DNA from: Helicobacter sp.
Lineage (GTDB): Bacteria; Campylobacterota; Campylobacteria; Campylobacterales; Helicobacteraceae
Assembly: GCF_022511165.1 (NCBI RefSeq)
Contig: NZ_JAFLSB010000043.1
Coordinates: forward strand, 1 to 12,000
Length of the DNA stretch: 12,000 nt
Direction of reading: 5' to 3'
Below, one piece after another: positions 1-7,599 of this stretch (position 1 is the stretch's first letter; the number at the start of each line of letters is the position of its first letter). The notes under the pieces were generated by a model that searched no databases, was not told the origin of the DNA, and saw nothing but the letters and a program-made list of their open reading frames with translations. The position numbers and the translations under genes are program-made.

Positions 1-2084
1 AGAGTAAATTGGGATTCGTAATTCCCATAGGTATGTGTGAGGGCGGGGGTATTCATATCATCGGCAAAAAATGCGGGGACATAATATGCCCAAATTGACG
101 CATAAAAGCCTTGTTTAGGGAAATAATTAAGTGCAAGATTTGCGATATGCTTTGGAGTAGCAGCAAGCTGATTACCCTCTGTTTGGGGATTTGTATCATT
201 TTTTAAAATCGTGGCAAGAGTAAGTGTGTAGTTTCCCTCCAAATATATATCACGCACTATTGGCACTTGCGCACTAAGCTCTATGCCGTGAATCCTCCCC
301 CTCCCTGCATTGATATTTTTATAAGGATTATTTTGGCTCCCATTGCCCGAGCGGTAAATCATATCCCAAAGCTCACTATCATAATAATAGAGTTTGCTTT
401 CAAAGCCTTTGTTATAGTATTCTACCCCCACATCAAAGCTTAAAGCACTCTCTTTTTTCAAATCAGGATTAATCTCCCAAATGGTATTGCCGTGGCTAAA
501 TTGATACATATCTCTCATTGTTGGCATTCTAAATCCCGAGCCAAATGAGGTTTTAAAGATAAAGCCTTGCAGGGATTGTGGCGCGTAGTTAAGTGAGAGC
601 TTAGGGCTAACCACAGAGGAGATTGCACCTTGATTGGTGCGATTTGTGTTGGGTTGAGTATGATCAAGAAGATAACCTGCATAATTGCGCCAATAGTCAT
701 AGCGGATTCCTAATGTACTCGAGAGCTTTGGTGTCCAACTTGAATTGAGATTCATAAAAGCCGAAGCCACAAAAGCCTTGCCGCCATAGTCGCGATATAT
801 ATCTGCGCGAGTGCTTGAATCTCTCCAATTTGTCATACGCGCATTGACTTGCCTAAAATCATAATAGCGAAATTGCCCTGCAGTGGTAAGAGTATGCGCA
901 TCTCCTAGCTGCATATCATATACAATATCTACATAATTACTTGTAGAATCAATATCTTGTGTGTTACCCGCTCCGCCATATCTATCGCCAATGCCCTGCT
1001 CTGCATCTTGCCACTGACTAAAAAGATTTACTGAAGAAAGTGCAATTTTGAGTGAAGATTCACTAAAATGATGCCAATAGGTGAGATTCCCTAATAAATG
1101 TGAATAATCGCCCATTCCACCAATGCCAGAGCCTACAAAATAATCCTTCCCATCAACAAGAAAAGTGCTTTTGCCTGTAGAGCTATCACTGATATAGCTT
1201 GTAAAATGCCCAAAGTCATAGCGATGATTTGAAAAACTTAGCATTGTGGAGAGCATATTGGATTCATTAAAGTCATATTCTGCTTTAAAGCGCACATCAT
1301 AGATAGCATATTCGCGCCTCCCGCCATCGCCGATGATGCGATTTTCTGCTTTGTCTGTGATGATACCATTAGGAGTATCTGTGAGGCTCACACCGCTAGG
1401 GATAGTCGTGGGAAAGCTCGCATATCCATCGCTATGCGTATAACCTGCACTAAGTTTTAGCCTTAATCGTTTATCCAAAAATACATCGCCTACACTTGCG
1501 TAAGCGCGTATGAGATTTTTTTCCGCGCTGTCTTTGTGCAATTCATCTCCATAGCTTAGAATCACTTGAGATTGAAAGCTTGTGGGCATAGCTGTGATGA
1601 AATTAACCACCCCGCCAATGGCTCCCGCGCCATAGAGGCTAGAGAAGCTCCCCCGTGCCACCTCCACGCGCTCCACATCATAGAGTGAAATTTGGTTTAA
1701 GATTCTCGCCTCTCCCTCCAAATCACTCAAAATCACGCCATCAAGCATAAGAAGTGTGCCATAATTAATCCCACGCACCTTAATTTTTGGGCGAGGATTA
1801 AAGCTTACATCATTATCTATACGCACACCTGCAAGTTTTTTAATACTATCACTTAATTTATTATTGGGCATATTTTGAATCTGCTCATTTTTAAGGATAC
1901 TTACATTGCCCGGGATTTTTTCCACATCAGTAGCAAGCGCGCTCTCTGTGATTATGGATTGAGTAAGCATATAAGTCTCAATCCCATAGCTAGAGCCTAA
2001 AAAAAATGTGAGGATAAATGAGATTTTAAGTGGAGTTTGATAGAAATAAGTGCTATTTTGGATAAGATTCTTAAATAACATCAT
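1..2084 (-). CDS. TonB-dependent outer-membrane receptor, probable nickel-chelate uptake (3' end outside window)
   Basis: The minus strand stays open from an ATG at 2084 to the window edge: 694 codons, C-terminus missing. AAGGA lies at 2088-2092, 3 bases before this ATG and 6 before the next codon, also ATG (2081), so the second may be the true start. Residues 1-34 form a signal peptide with a hydrophobic core (ISFILTFFLG). The plug domain spans about residues 50-165, with IKVRG, LLMLDGVIL, DVERVEVARGSFSSLYGAGA and GGVVNFIT, the usual plug signatures. The remainder is rich in alternating aromatic residues, as in a 22-strand barrel. Such receptors import metal chelates using TonB-ExbB-ExbD energy. 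The substrate is inferred from the divergent nik operon. In H. hepaticus a receptor (HH0418) linked to NikABDE was assigned to nickel. An iron or haem receptor cannot be excluded from sequence alone. Confidence 0.9.
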   Translation of the reverse strand, partial: MMLFKNLIQNSTYFYQTPLKISFILTFFLGSSYGIETYMLTQSIITESALATDVEKIPGNVSILKNEQIQNMPNNKLSDSIKKLAGVRIDNDVSFNPRPKIKVRGINYGTLLMLDGVILSDLEGEARILNQISLYDVERVEVARGSFSSLYGAGAIGGVVNFITAMPTSFQSQVILSYGDELHKDSAEKNLIRAYASVGDVFLDKRLRLKLSAGYTHSDGYASFPTTIPSGVSLTDTPNGIITDKAENRIIGDGGRREYAIYDVRFKAEYDFNESNMLSTMLSFSNHRYDFGHFTSYISDSSTGKSTFLVDGKDYFVGSGIGGMGDYSHLLGNLTYWHHFSESSLKIALSSVNLFSQWQDAEQGIGDRYGGAGNTQDIDSTSNYVDIVYDMQLGDAHTLTTAGQFRYYDFRQVNARMTNWRDSSTRADIYRDYGGKAFVASAFMNLNSSWTPKLSSTLGIRYDYWRNYAGYLLDHTQPNTNRTNQGAISSVVSPKLSLNYAPQSLQGFIFKTSFGSGFRMPTMRDMYQFSHGNTIWEINPDLKKESALSFDVGVEYYNKGFESKLYYYDSELWDMIYRSGNGSQNNPYKNINAGRGRIHGIELSAQVPIVRDIYLEGNYTLTLATILKNDTNPQTEGNQLAATPKHIANLALNYFPKQGFYASIWAYYVPAFFADDMNTPALTHTYGNYESQFT

Positions 2085-2299
2085 AAATCCTTAAAAATAA
2101 TGTTTTATTTGAGTTTTAATTTTATGCAATGAAGACTTAAATATTACTAAAATTTATTTTTTATGATTTTATGTTATGTTTTGTAATATAATATGTGTGA
2201 AGTTGCATAGAATTTATTTTGTTATTATCATATTTAATTGTTCTATTTAGAATTAGAGCTATTATAAGGTGCAAAAATAAGAAAAATAAAGGAATAAAA
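2085..2299. promoter_or_regulatory. divergent control region between the receptor and the nik operon
   Basis: This AT-rich stretch carries the promoters of both transcription units. Leftward, a TAAAAT -10 candidate (2119-2124, minus) would start RNA near 2112, leaving a leader of about 28 bases. Rightward, TATAAT at 2187-2192 and TATTAT at 2260-2265 are both candidates, with leaders of roughly 100 and 28 bases. A perfect short dyad, TTCTA-TT-TAGAA, sits at 2241-2252, and ATATTAC/GTAATAT half-sites occur at 2141-2147 and 2183-2189, too far apart for one NikR site. NikR control is expected from the gene content, but I found no convincing match to the H. pylori NikR operator (TATWATT-N11-AATWATA). 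No small gene was seen here. Confidence 0.5.
2187..2192 (+). promoter_or_regulatory. candidate -10 box (TATAAT) for nikA
   Basis: This is an exact TATAAT in an AT-rich context with no recognisable -35, as is usual for sigma-70 promoters in Helicobacter and Campylobacter. A second candidate, TATTAT at 2260-2265, is closer to the nikA start and cannot be excluded. Confidence 0.4.
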
Positions 2300-3847
2300 T
2301 TGTGTAGGGTGATGATTATTTTGCTCTGTGTAGGTGTGCTATGGGGTAAAAATACACTCATTATGGCAGTATCTGAAAATATAGGAGTGCTTAATCCACA
2401 AGGTTATCAAGGCAATGCAATGTTTGCGCAAAATGCAGTGTATGAGGGGTTAGTGCGTGCGGATAAAAATGGACATATTGTGCCAAGTCTTGCGCTTTCT
2501 TGGGAGATAAGTGAAGATGCTTTGCAATATGATTTTATCTTGCGTGAGGGAGTGCGCTTTTCAAATGGCGAAAGTTTTGATGCAGATTCTGTAGTGCTTA
2601 ATTTTCGCTCTGTGCTTAAAAATCGCTCAAGGCATTCTTGGAGCGGTTTGGCTGTGGCATTAGAGAGTGTGCAAAAACTTGCTCCTTATAAAGTGCGCCT
2701 TAGACTTAAAGAGCCTTATAGTCCTACTTTAAATGAACTTGCAGCGGTGCGTCCTTTTCGATTTGTAGCTCCAAGCGCTATACCTGCAGATTTAGATATG
2801 ATAAAACATAATCCCAAAGCTATTGGCACAGGGGCATATATGCTTGAAAAAAGTATTTATGGGGTGAGTGATACTTTAGTAAAAAATCCGCATTATTGGG
2901 ATAAAAAGCAGAGAATCTACTATGATGAGGTGATATGCAAGGTAATTTTTGACCCAAGCGCAAAGCTTGCTGCACTCAAAAGTGGGCAAATTGATATGAT
3001 TTATGGAGATGATCAGATTCCACTAGAGATTTTTAAAGGTATGCAAAATAATCCACAATTTAAAACCTATCTTAGTCCGCCTCTATATAGTTTAAGCCTT
3101 GTTGTAAATTCTGCCTCTCCTGTTTTTAAGCTTGAAAATAGCGCATCTGCACTCATCTTACGCAAAGCTTTGAGGTATGCAATCAATAAGCAAAGGCTTA
3201 TTAAGGCAGTATATGGTGGTTTGCAAGAGGATACAGATTGTATATTTCCCACAAGTAAGGATTGTGAAAAGGAGCATAGCACACACTCTATTCAAAGCCA
3301 AGAAGCTTTAGCATTTTTGCGCAATCTCGTGCATTCTGTAGATTCTCCTCTTGCTCAAAAAGGCATAGAGATTTTGTATATAGGTGATAATCCAGCACAT
3401 AAAAAAATGGCTGAAATTATCCAAAATGATTTAAATGTGCTGGGAGTGAAAGTGCGTATAAGTGCGAGTGAGCCTACGATATATCATCATCGCCTTTTAA
3501 AGGGTGCTTTTGATATGGCTTTTAGAGAGGGCTGGGGCGCGCCCTATGAACCTTTAAGTGAGCTTCATTCTATGCTACTTCCTAGTCATATCGACTATGC
3601 CGCACAGCTTGGCTTAAGCATAAAGCCTCTTATTGATAAAGAAATTAGGGGTGTTATTGCGCTTAATCCCACCTCTAAAGCTTTTCATAGCACACTTAGG
3701 AATCTTATCTCTATGCTTGAGGAAAGTGGCGTATATATCCCGCTTACAAGCCAAAGAAATAAAGCCATAGCGCATAAAAAGATTCAAGGTATTGATATGG
3801 GTGTGTTAAGCTATGAGGTGCCTTTTTGGGATTTTTATGAGGATTAA
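2300..3847 (+). CDS. nikA: nickel ABC transporter periplasmic substrate-binding protein NikA
   Basis: This is a family-5 extracellular solute-binding protein that captures nickel, or a nickel-histidine complex, in the periplasm and delivers it to NikBC. The frame is open from 2219, but I chose TTG at 2300 because AAAGGA (2288-2293) sits 6 bases upstream; this gives 515 residues and a short signal peptide (CRVMIILLCVGVLWG). ATG 2312 is the alternative. Residues reported to line the E. coli NikA site are all present with a constant offset of 14: W114 in RHSW, R151 in RPFRF, W412 and Y416 in GWGAPYEP, and H430 in LPSHIDY (E. coli W100, R137, W398, Y402, H416). The conserved His favours true NikA over generic dipeptide-binding DppA or OppA. 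It is first in the operon, 83 bases before nikB. Substrate form is inferred. Confidence 0.93.
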   Translation: MCRVMIILLCVGVLWGKNTLIMAVSENIGVLNPQGYQGNAMFAQNAVYEGLVRADKNGHIVPSLALSWEISEDALQYDFILREGVRFSNGESFDADSVVLNFRSVLKNRSRHSWSGLAVALESVQKLAPYKVRLRLKEPYSPTLNELAAVRPFRFVAPSAIPADLDMIKHNPKAIGTGAYMLEKSIYGVSDTLVKNPHYWDKKQRIYYDEVICKVIFDPSAKLAALKSGQIDMIYGDDQIPLEIFKGMQNNPQFKTYLSPPLYSLSLVVNSASPVFKLENSASALILRKALRYAINKQRLIKAVYGGLQEDTDCIFPTSKDCEKEHSTHSIQSQEALAFLRNLVHSVDSPLAQKGIEILYIGDNPAHKKMAEIIQNDLNVLGVKVRISASEPTIYHHRLLKGAFDMAFREGWGAPYEPLSELHSMLLPSHIDYAAQLGLSIKPLIDKEIRGVIALNPTSKAFHSTLRNLISMLEESGVYIPLTSQRNKAIAHKKIQGIDMGVLSYEVPFWDFYED

Positions 3848-3898
3848 AGTGAGTTTAAGAGCAAACAAGAGTGATGCAATTCAAGCAACAAAGGACGC

Positions 3899-3904
3899 TA
3901 TAAT
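3899..3904 (+). promoter_or_regulatory. candidate internal -10 box upstream of nikB
   Basis: An exact TATAAT lies in the 83-base gap between nikA and nikB. RNA would begin near 3911 and leave a leader of about 20 bases before the nikB ATG, with AAGGTGA at 3920-3926 as its ribosome site. It could allow the membrane and ATPase genes to be transcribed apart from nikA. A chance match in AT-rich DNA is also possible. Confidence 0.3.
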
Positions 3905-3930
3905 AACTAAGAGCAAATTAAGGTGAATGT

Positions 3931-4887
3931 ATGAAAAGATTTATTCTTTATAGATTTCTTTCTATAATACCCATTGTATTGATTGTATCTTTTGTCATTT
4001 TTTATCTTTTAAGGCTTGGTGGGAGCGATCCTGTAATGGCATATATTATCCACTCTCATCTCCCTGCCACACCTGAACTCATCGCGGAGATAAGGGCAGA
4101 TTTTGGACTTGATAAGCCTATTTTATCTCAATATATGACGTGGCTTAGTAATGCCCTAAGGCTTGATTTTGGTGTATCTTATATGAGTGGGCGAAGTGTG
4201 AGTGAGGACTTTTTACATTTTTTGCCAAATACGCTTTTACTTATACTTTGTGGGTTTATTCTAACACTTGTGTGTGCTATTCCTCTAGGCATCTTAGGGG
4301 CATATTATCATAATAAGTTCCCTGATATGTTAATCCGCTTTTTTTGTTTTGTGGGTGTGAGTATGCCTAATTTTTGGCTTGCCTTTTTATTAATGCTACT
4401 TTTTAGTGTGTATCTTGGGTGGATTCCAGCGGTAGGGATAGAGGGAGTGCAAAGCTTCATCTTGCCAAGCGTGAGTATTGCGGCTATGTCTATTTGTATC
4501 CTTGCGCGGTTAATTCGAGCAAATATGCTTCAAGTGCAAGGAGAGAGGCATATCATATATGCAAGAATGCGCGGGGTAAGGGGACTTAGACTTTATATGA
4601 ATCATATTTTTTATAATGCGTTTTTGCCAATCCTTACAGCAATGGGTATGCACATAGGAGAGCTTATAGGCGGTGCGCTTGTAATTGAGAGTGTGTTTGG
4701 TTTGCCCGGTATAGGGCTTTATAGTATCCAAGGTATTGCAAATCACGACTATCCTATTATCGAGTGCTTTATTGTGCTACTTTGTGCTACTTTTGTGTTT
4801 TGTAATGTGCTTGTTGATGTGCTTTATGCCCTCTTTGATCCGCGTATGCGCAAACAAAGCGATGATGCCAAAGATTTTAAAGGCTAG
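3931..4887 (+). CDS. nikB: nickel ABC transporter permease NikB
   Basis: This is an inner-membrane permease of the binding-protein-dependent (DppB/NikB) family, forming one half of the nickel channel. At 318 residues it is close to the usual 314 or so. Six hydrophobic spans are visible; the first is at about residues 9-30 and others lie near 101-125, 134-165, 176-195, 230-252 and 277-300. Family motifs seen are FGLDKPILSQY (58-68), the coupling EAA-type loop around 208-236 (YARMRGVRGLRLYMNHIF) and VFGLPGIGLYSIQGIANHDYP (255-275), ending in YALFDPRMR. The ATG has AAGG 7 bases upstream. It ends 3 bases before the nikC-nikD fusion, so translation is likely coupled. Family membership is certain; nickel specificity rests on the linked NikA. 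A dipeptide permease is the alternative. Confidence 0.92.
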   Translation: MKRFILYRFLSIIPIVLIVSFVIFYLLRLGGSDPVMAYIIHSHLPATPELIAEIRADFGLDKPILSQYMTWLSNALRLDFGVSYMSGRSVSEDFLHFLPNTLLLILCGFILTLVCAIPLGILGAYYHNKFPDMLIRFFCFVGVSMPNFWLAFLLMLLFSVYLGWIPAVGIEGVQSFILPSVSIAAMSICILARLIRANMLQVQGERHIIYARMRGVRGLRLYMNHIFYNAFLPILTAMGMHIGELIGGALVIESVFGLPGIGLYSIQGIANHDYPIIECFIVLLCATFVFCNVLVDVLYALFDPRMRKQSDDAKDFKG

Positions 4888-4890
4888 GCT

Positions 4891-6528
4891 ATGAAAGCAA
4901 TGAGTTGGTGGGGTAAATGCGCACTTATAGGGGTAGTAATTATCGCTCTTGCAGCACTTTTTGCACCATTTATTGCCCCTTTTTCCCCTGAAGAGCAAGA
5001 TTTGGATCATATTCTTGCTCCTGCAAGTTTGGTGCATTGGTGTGGGAGTGATTATTTAGGACGGGATATATTTTCGCGTCTGCTTTATGGAGCAAGACTT
5101 TCATTAAGCTGCGCGGTGTTGATGCTTATTTGTATTGTGTTTTTAGGTGTGAGTATAGGGGGCTTATGTGGTTTTATCGGTGGGAGGCTTGATGCGCTCT
5201 GTATGCGTATATGTGATATTTTTATGAGTGTGCCTACAATCGCACTTTCTTTGTTTTTAGTTGGGGTATTTGGTGCGGGATTAGAAAATGTGATGATTGC
5301 TATTATCTGCACACATTGGGCGTGGTATGCAAGAATCGTGCGTAGTATCGTCTTTAGCCTTAAAAATAAAGAATATGTTCTGCTTTCTTTTACCTTTGGG
5401 GCGGGGAGTATGCAGCGATTTAAAAGGCATTTGATGATTCCCATTCTTAGCCAATGTGCGGTGTTAGCAAGTATGGATATGGGGCATATGCTATTGCATA
5501 TTGCAGGATTATCTTTTCTTGGGCTTGGGGTGCAGCCACCCACGCCTGAATGGGGCATTATGTTAAGTGAGGCAAAAGATTATCTTTGGGATTATCCTTT
5601 GCTTATTATTTATCCGGGTTTAGCGTTGTTTATATGTGTAGCGCTTTTTAATATGATAGGGGAGAGCTTGCGAGATAGCTTGAATGATGCGCATAAGCTT
5701 AGTGATATAAGCCTCCCATATACCAAAAAGCTAGAATCCACACAGATAAAAGAAGCCAAAAATCTTACTCTTCATCATTTACATATTGTTTCGCCACATT
5801 CTACAATGCTTAATGTGGATTCTCTTTGCATTCAAAGGGGTAAGTGTAGCGCATTGCTTGGGCGAAGCGGGAGTGGCAAGACTTTAAGCGCATTAGCCTT
5901 GCAAGGTTTTTTATCTCCAAATCTTATTTGGCAAAGCGGAAGTATTAAGCTTAATGATATCCCTATAAATCCTCACTTGTATCGAGGTGTGATTTTTGCG
6001 TGTATTATGCAATCCCCGCGCACTTGCTTCAATCCGCTTTTGAGTATAAAATATCATTTTAAAGAAACTTGCAAGGTGTTGCATAAGCCTTATGATGAGG
6101 AGTATATCAAGCAGTGTTTGCACAATGCAGGATTAGAAAATTCTGTGCTTCAAGCCTATCCATTTGAGCTAAGCGGAGGAATGCTCCAAAGAGTAATGAT
6201 AGCTCTTGCTTTGCTTACACAAGCCCCATTTCTTATAGCCGATGAGCCAACAAGTGATTTAGATAAGCCCATAGCAAAAGAGATTCTTAAAACCTTGCAC
6301 TCTCTTCAAGAATCTCATAAACTCGGTATTTTGCTTATCACGCACGATTTAGCAGTTGTAGCAGATAATGCGAGCGATGTGTATGTGATAGAGCAGGGGA
6401 GGATTACAGAATCTGCACGCATTGATAAAGGAAAAATCATCAAGCAAAATCAAGATGATAAACCCCAAACGCCAACAATGAAGCATTTAGAGCGCATTTT
6501 AAAGGAAAAAGCAAATGCTAGAGTTTAA
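4891..6528 (+). CDS. nikCD: NikC-NikD fusion: nickel ABC permease joined to ATPase
   Basis: One 545-residue chain carries two proteins that are usually separate. Residues 1-267 are a NikC/DppC permease: first membrane span at 10-30, HWCGSDYLGRDIFSRLLYGA (49-68), a coupling loop near 165-184 (SFTFGAGSMQRFKRHLMIP), GLSFLGLGVQPPTPEWG (206-222), and the family's C-terminal GESLRDSLND (257-266). A short linker of about 20 residues leads to a NikD-type ATPase. Walker A is GRSGSGKT (324-331), the signature is LSGGMLQR (427-434), Walker B ends in D451-E452 (ADEPTSDLD) and the switch His is H485 (ITHD). All catalytic motifs are intact, so this is a working fusion rather than decay. The frame is continuous, with no internal stop or visible internal start signal at the join. 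It starts 3 bases after nikB and overlaps nikE by 14 bases. It would replace separate NikC and NikD. Confidence 0.93.
   Translation: MKAMSWWGKCALIGVVIIALAALFAPFIAPFSPEEQDLDHILAPASLVHWCGSDYLGRDIFSRLLYGARLSLSCAVLMLICIVFLGVSIGGLCGFIGGRLDALCMRICDIFMSVPTIALSLFLVGVFGAGLENVMIAIICTHWAWYARIVRSIVFSLKNKEYVLLSFTFGAGSMQRFKRHLMIPILSQCAVLASMDMGHMLLHIAGLSFLGLGVQPPTPEWGIMLSEAKDYLWDYPLLIIYPGLALFICVALFNMIGESLRDSLNDAHKLSDISLPYTKKLESTQIKEAKNLTLHHLHIVSPHSTMLNVDSLCIQRGKCSALLGRSGSGKTLSALALQGFLSPNLIWQSGSIKLNDIPINPHLYRGVIFACIMQSPRTCFNPLLSIKYHFKETCKVLHKPYDEEYIKQCLHNAGLENSVLQAYPFELSGGMLQRVMIALALLTQAPFLIADEPTSDLDKPIAKEILKTLHSLQESHKLGILLITHDLAVVADNASDVYVIEQGRITESARIDKGKIIKQNQDDKPQTPTMKHLERILKEKANARV
6501..6506 (+). promoter_or_regulatory. 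ribosome site of nikE inside the nikC-nikD gene
   Basis: AAAGGA lies 8 bases before the nikE ATG at 6515, within the last codons of the upstream gene. It fixes the nikE start, makes the 14-base overlap credible and implies coupled translation of the two ATPases. Confidence 0.7.
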
Positions 6529-7225
6529 AAATGTCTCCTATGCTTATACAACTTATCGTGTGTTTGCTACTCGCACAAAGCCTGTGCTTAGACACATCAA
6601 CCTGCATTTGCCCTCAAATCAAAGCCTTGCTATTATGGGAGCGAGTGGTTGTGGCAAAAGCACTTTGGCTAAGATTGCCTGTGGGCTTTTGCAGCCAAGC
6701 AAAGATGAAAATGGGGCAGTTGGTGAGGTAAGATATGAATCTCACCCTCTCTCTCTTAGCACACTTAGCCAAAGGAGAGCTTTTTATAAGCAGGTGCAAA
6801 TCCTTTTTCAAGATTGCATTGGCTCACTTAATCCTTATTTTACTTGCCTTGAAAACTGCCTTGAGCCACTTAAATATCTTTCCACTTATAAGAAAGAAGA
6901 GCATATCGAGCGATTATGCGCTTTAGCTCAAGATGTCGCATTACCTCAAGATATACTCTTTAAGCAAGTAGGAATGATTTCTGGCGGGGAAGCACAAAGA
7001 GTATGCCTCATACGCGCTTTAAGCGTTGAGCCAAAACTTCTTATCCTTGATGAAAATACTTCAGGGCTTGATTATGAGCTATCTTTGGCAATACTAGATT
7101 ATCTCAAAAATTGGCGAGAGCGCACGAAGGCAAGTATTTTGCTCATTACCCACGATGATGAGGTAGCTTATAACTTGTGCGAAAATGTGCGCATAATGAA
7201 TCCACAAGGGGAACTAGGGGCTTAG
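6515..7225 (+). CDS. nikE: nickel ABC transporter ATP-binding protein NikE
   Basis: This is the second cytoplasmic ATPase of the importer, expected to pair with the NikD half of the upstream fusion. It has 236 residues, shorter than E. coli NikE (about 268), mostly through a reduced C-terminal tail. Motifs: Walker A GASGCGKST (42-50), signature SGGEAQR (156-162), Walker B LILDEN with D179-E180, and switch His H213 (ITHDD). The usual Pro after the Walker B Glu is replaced by Asn (DENTSGLD against the common DEPTSGLD), which should not affect catalysis. An oligopeptide or dipeptide ABC ATPase would look similar, so the nickel role comes from the operon. It is the last gene of the unit; a long repeat-rich gap follows. 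Confidence 0.9.
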   Translation: MLEFKNVSYAYTTYRVFATRTKPVLRHINLHLPSNQSLAIMGASGCGKSTLAKIACGLLQPSKDENGAVGEVRYESHPLSLSTLSQRRAFYKQVQILFQDCIGSLNPYFTCLENCLEPLKYLSTYKKEEHIERLCALAQDVALPQDILFKQVGMISGGEAQRVCLIRALSVEPKLLILDENTSGLDYELSLAILDYLKNWRERTKASILLITHDDEVAYNLCENVRIMNPQGELGA

Positions 7226-7339
7226 AATCTACTTTAAGGGTTAAAAATAGGACAAAATCTCCCTTTGCTTTAAAAATACTAATCTAAACCCAATAAATTT
7301 AAGCCCCTCCTTTATCCCCTGCAAAAAATAAATACAAGA

Positions 7340-7379
7340 TTAGAATCTAAAAACATAAAGCCTTTAATGTAGATTCTAA
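7340..7379. repeat. perfect 10-bp inverted repeat around AGAATCT
   Basis: TTAGAATCTA (7340-7349) is matched exactly by TAGATTCTAA (7370-7379) across a 20-base spacer. There is no T-run after the right arm, so a simple terminator role is doubtful. Confidence 0.75.
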
Positions 7380-7388
7380 CTTAAACCC

Positions 7389-7419
7389 ATAAAATCTAAA
7401 AATGTTTTTTAGATTTTAT
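7389..7419. repeat. perfect 14-bp AT hairpin, possible bidirectional terminator
   Basis: The arm at 7389-7402 (ATAAAATCTAAAAA) pairs perfectly with 7406-7419, leaving only TGT as the loop. The two arms carry A and T runs, so RNA from either side would end its stem in U-rich sequence. With only two GC pairs the stem is weak for a standard terminator. It lies about 165 bases past nikE and is the best terminator candidate between the two converging units. Confidence 0.5.
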
Positions 7420-7431
7420 CTTGCAAAAAGA

Positions 7432-7484
7432 TTTATTCTCCTCCTGTTTGTAAGATTTCTACTCACCCTTACAAAAAGAATAAA
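7432..7484. repeat. nested inverted repeats (two stems of 8 bp)
   Basis: TTTATTCT (7432-7439) pairs with AGAATAAA (7477-7484). Inside it TTTGTAAG (7447-7454) pairs with CTTACAAA (7468-7475), leaving a 13-base loop. The result is one arm interrupted by a 7-against-1 bulge. It could be a folded 3' end of the nik transcript or a chance product of low complexity. Confidence 0.5.
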
Positions 7485-7582
7485 AGAATCAAATTTATAG
7501 AAATGTAATTCTAACTTCACATTAGAATCTAAACTCATATCAAGAATCAAATAAAATCAATCAGGTAAATAAATAAGTTTAA

Positions 7583-7599
7583 AAGATTCTAAGAATCTT
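7583..7599. repeat. palindrome AAGATTCT-A-AGAATCTT
   Basis: This is a near-continuous palindrome of two 8-base arms around a single A. The tight centre suits a dimeric protein site better than an RNA hairpin. It contains two GANTC sites (7585-7589 and 7593-7597). Confidence 0.5.

Noticed and set aside
2221..2240. Fur-box-like TTATTATCATATTTAATT near the nikA promoter
   Set aside because: One half resembles a Fur half-site, but the second half does not form the expected inverted repeat. In DNA this AT-rich, such matches are frequent.
2161..2361. Minus-strand frame of 66 codons across the nikA promoter and start
   Set aside because: It overlaps the nik control region and nikA, has no ribosome site, and is low-complexity AT-driven sequence.
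5085..5558. Minus-strand frame of 157 codons inside the nikC part of the fusion
   Set aside because: It is the antisense shadow of a clearly conserved permease sequence, with no recognisable domain or start signal.
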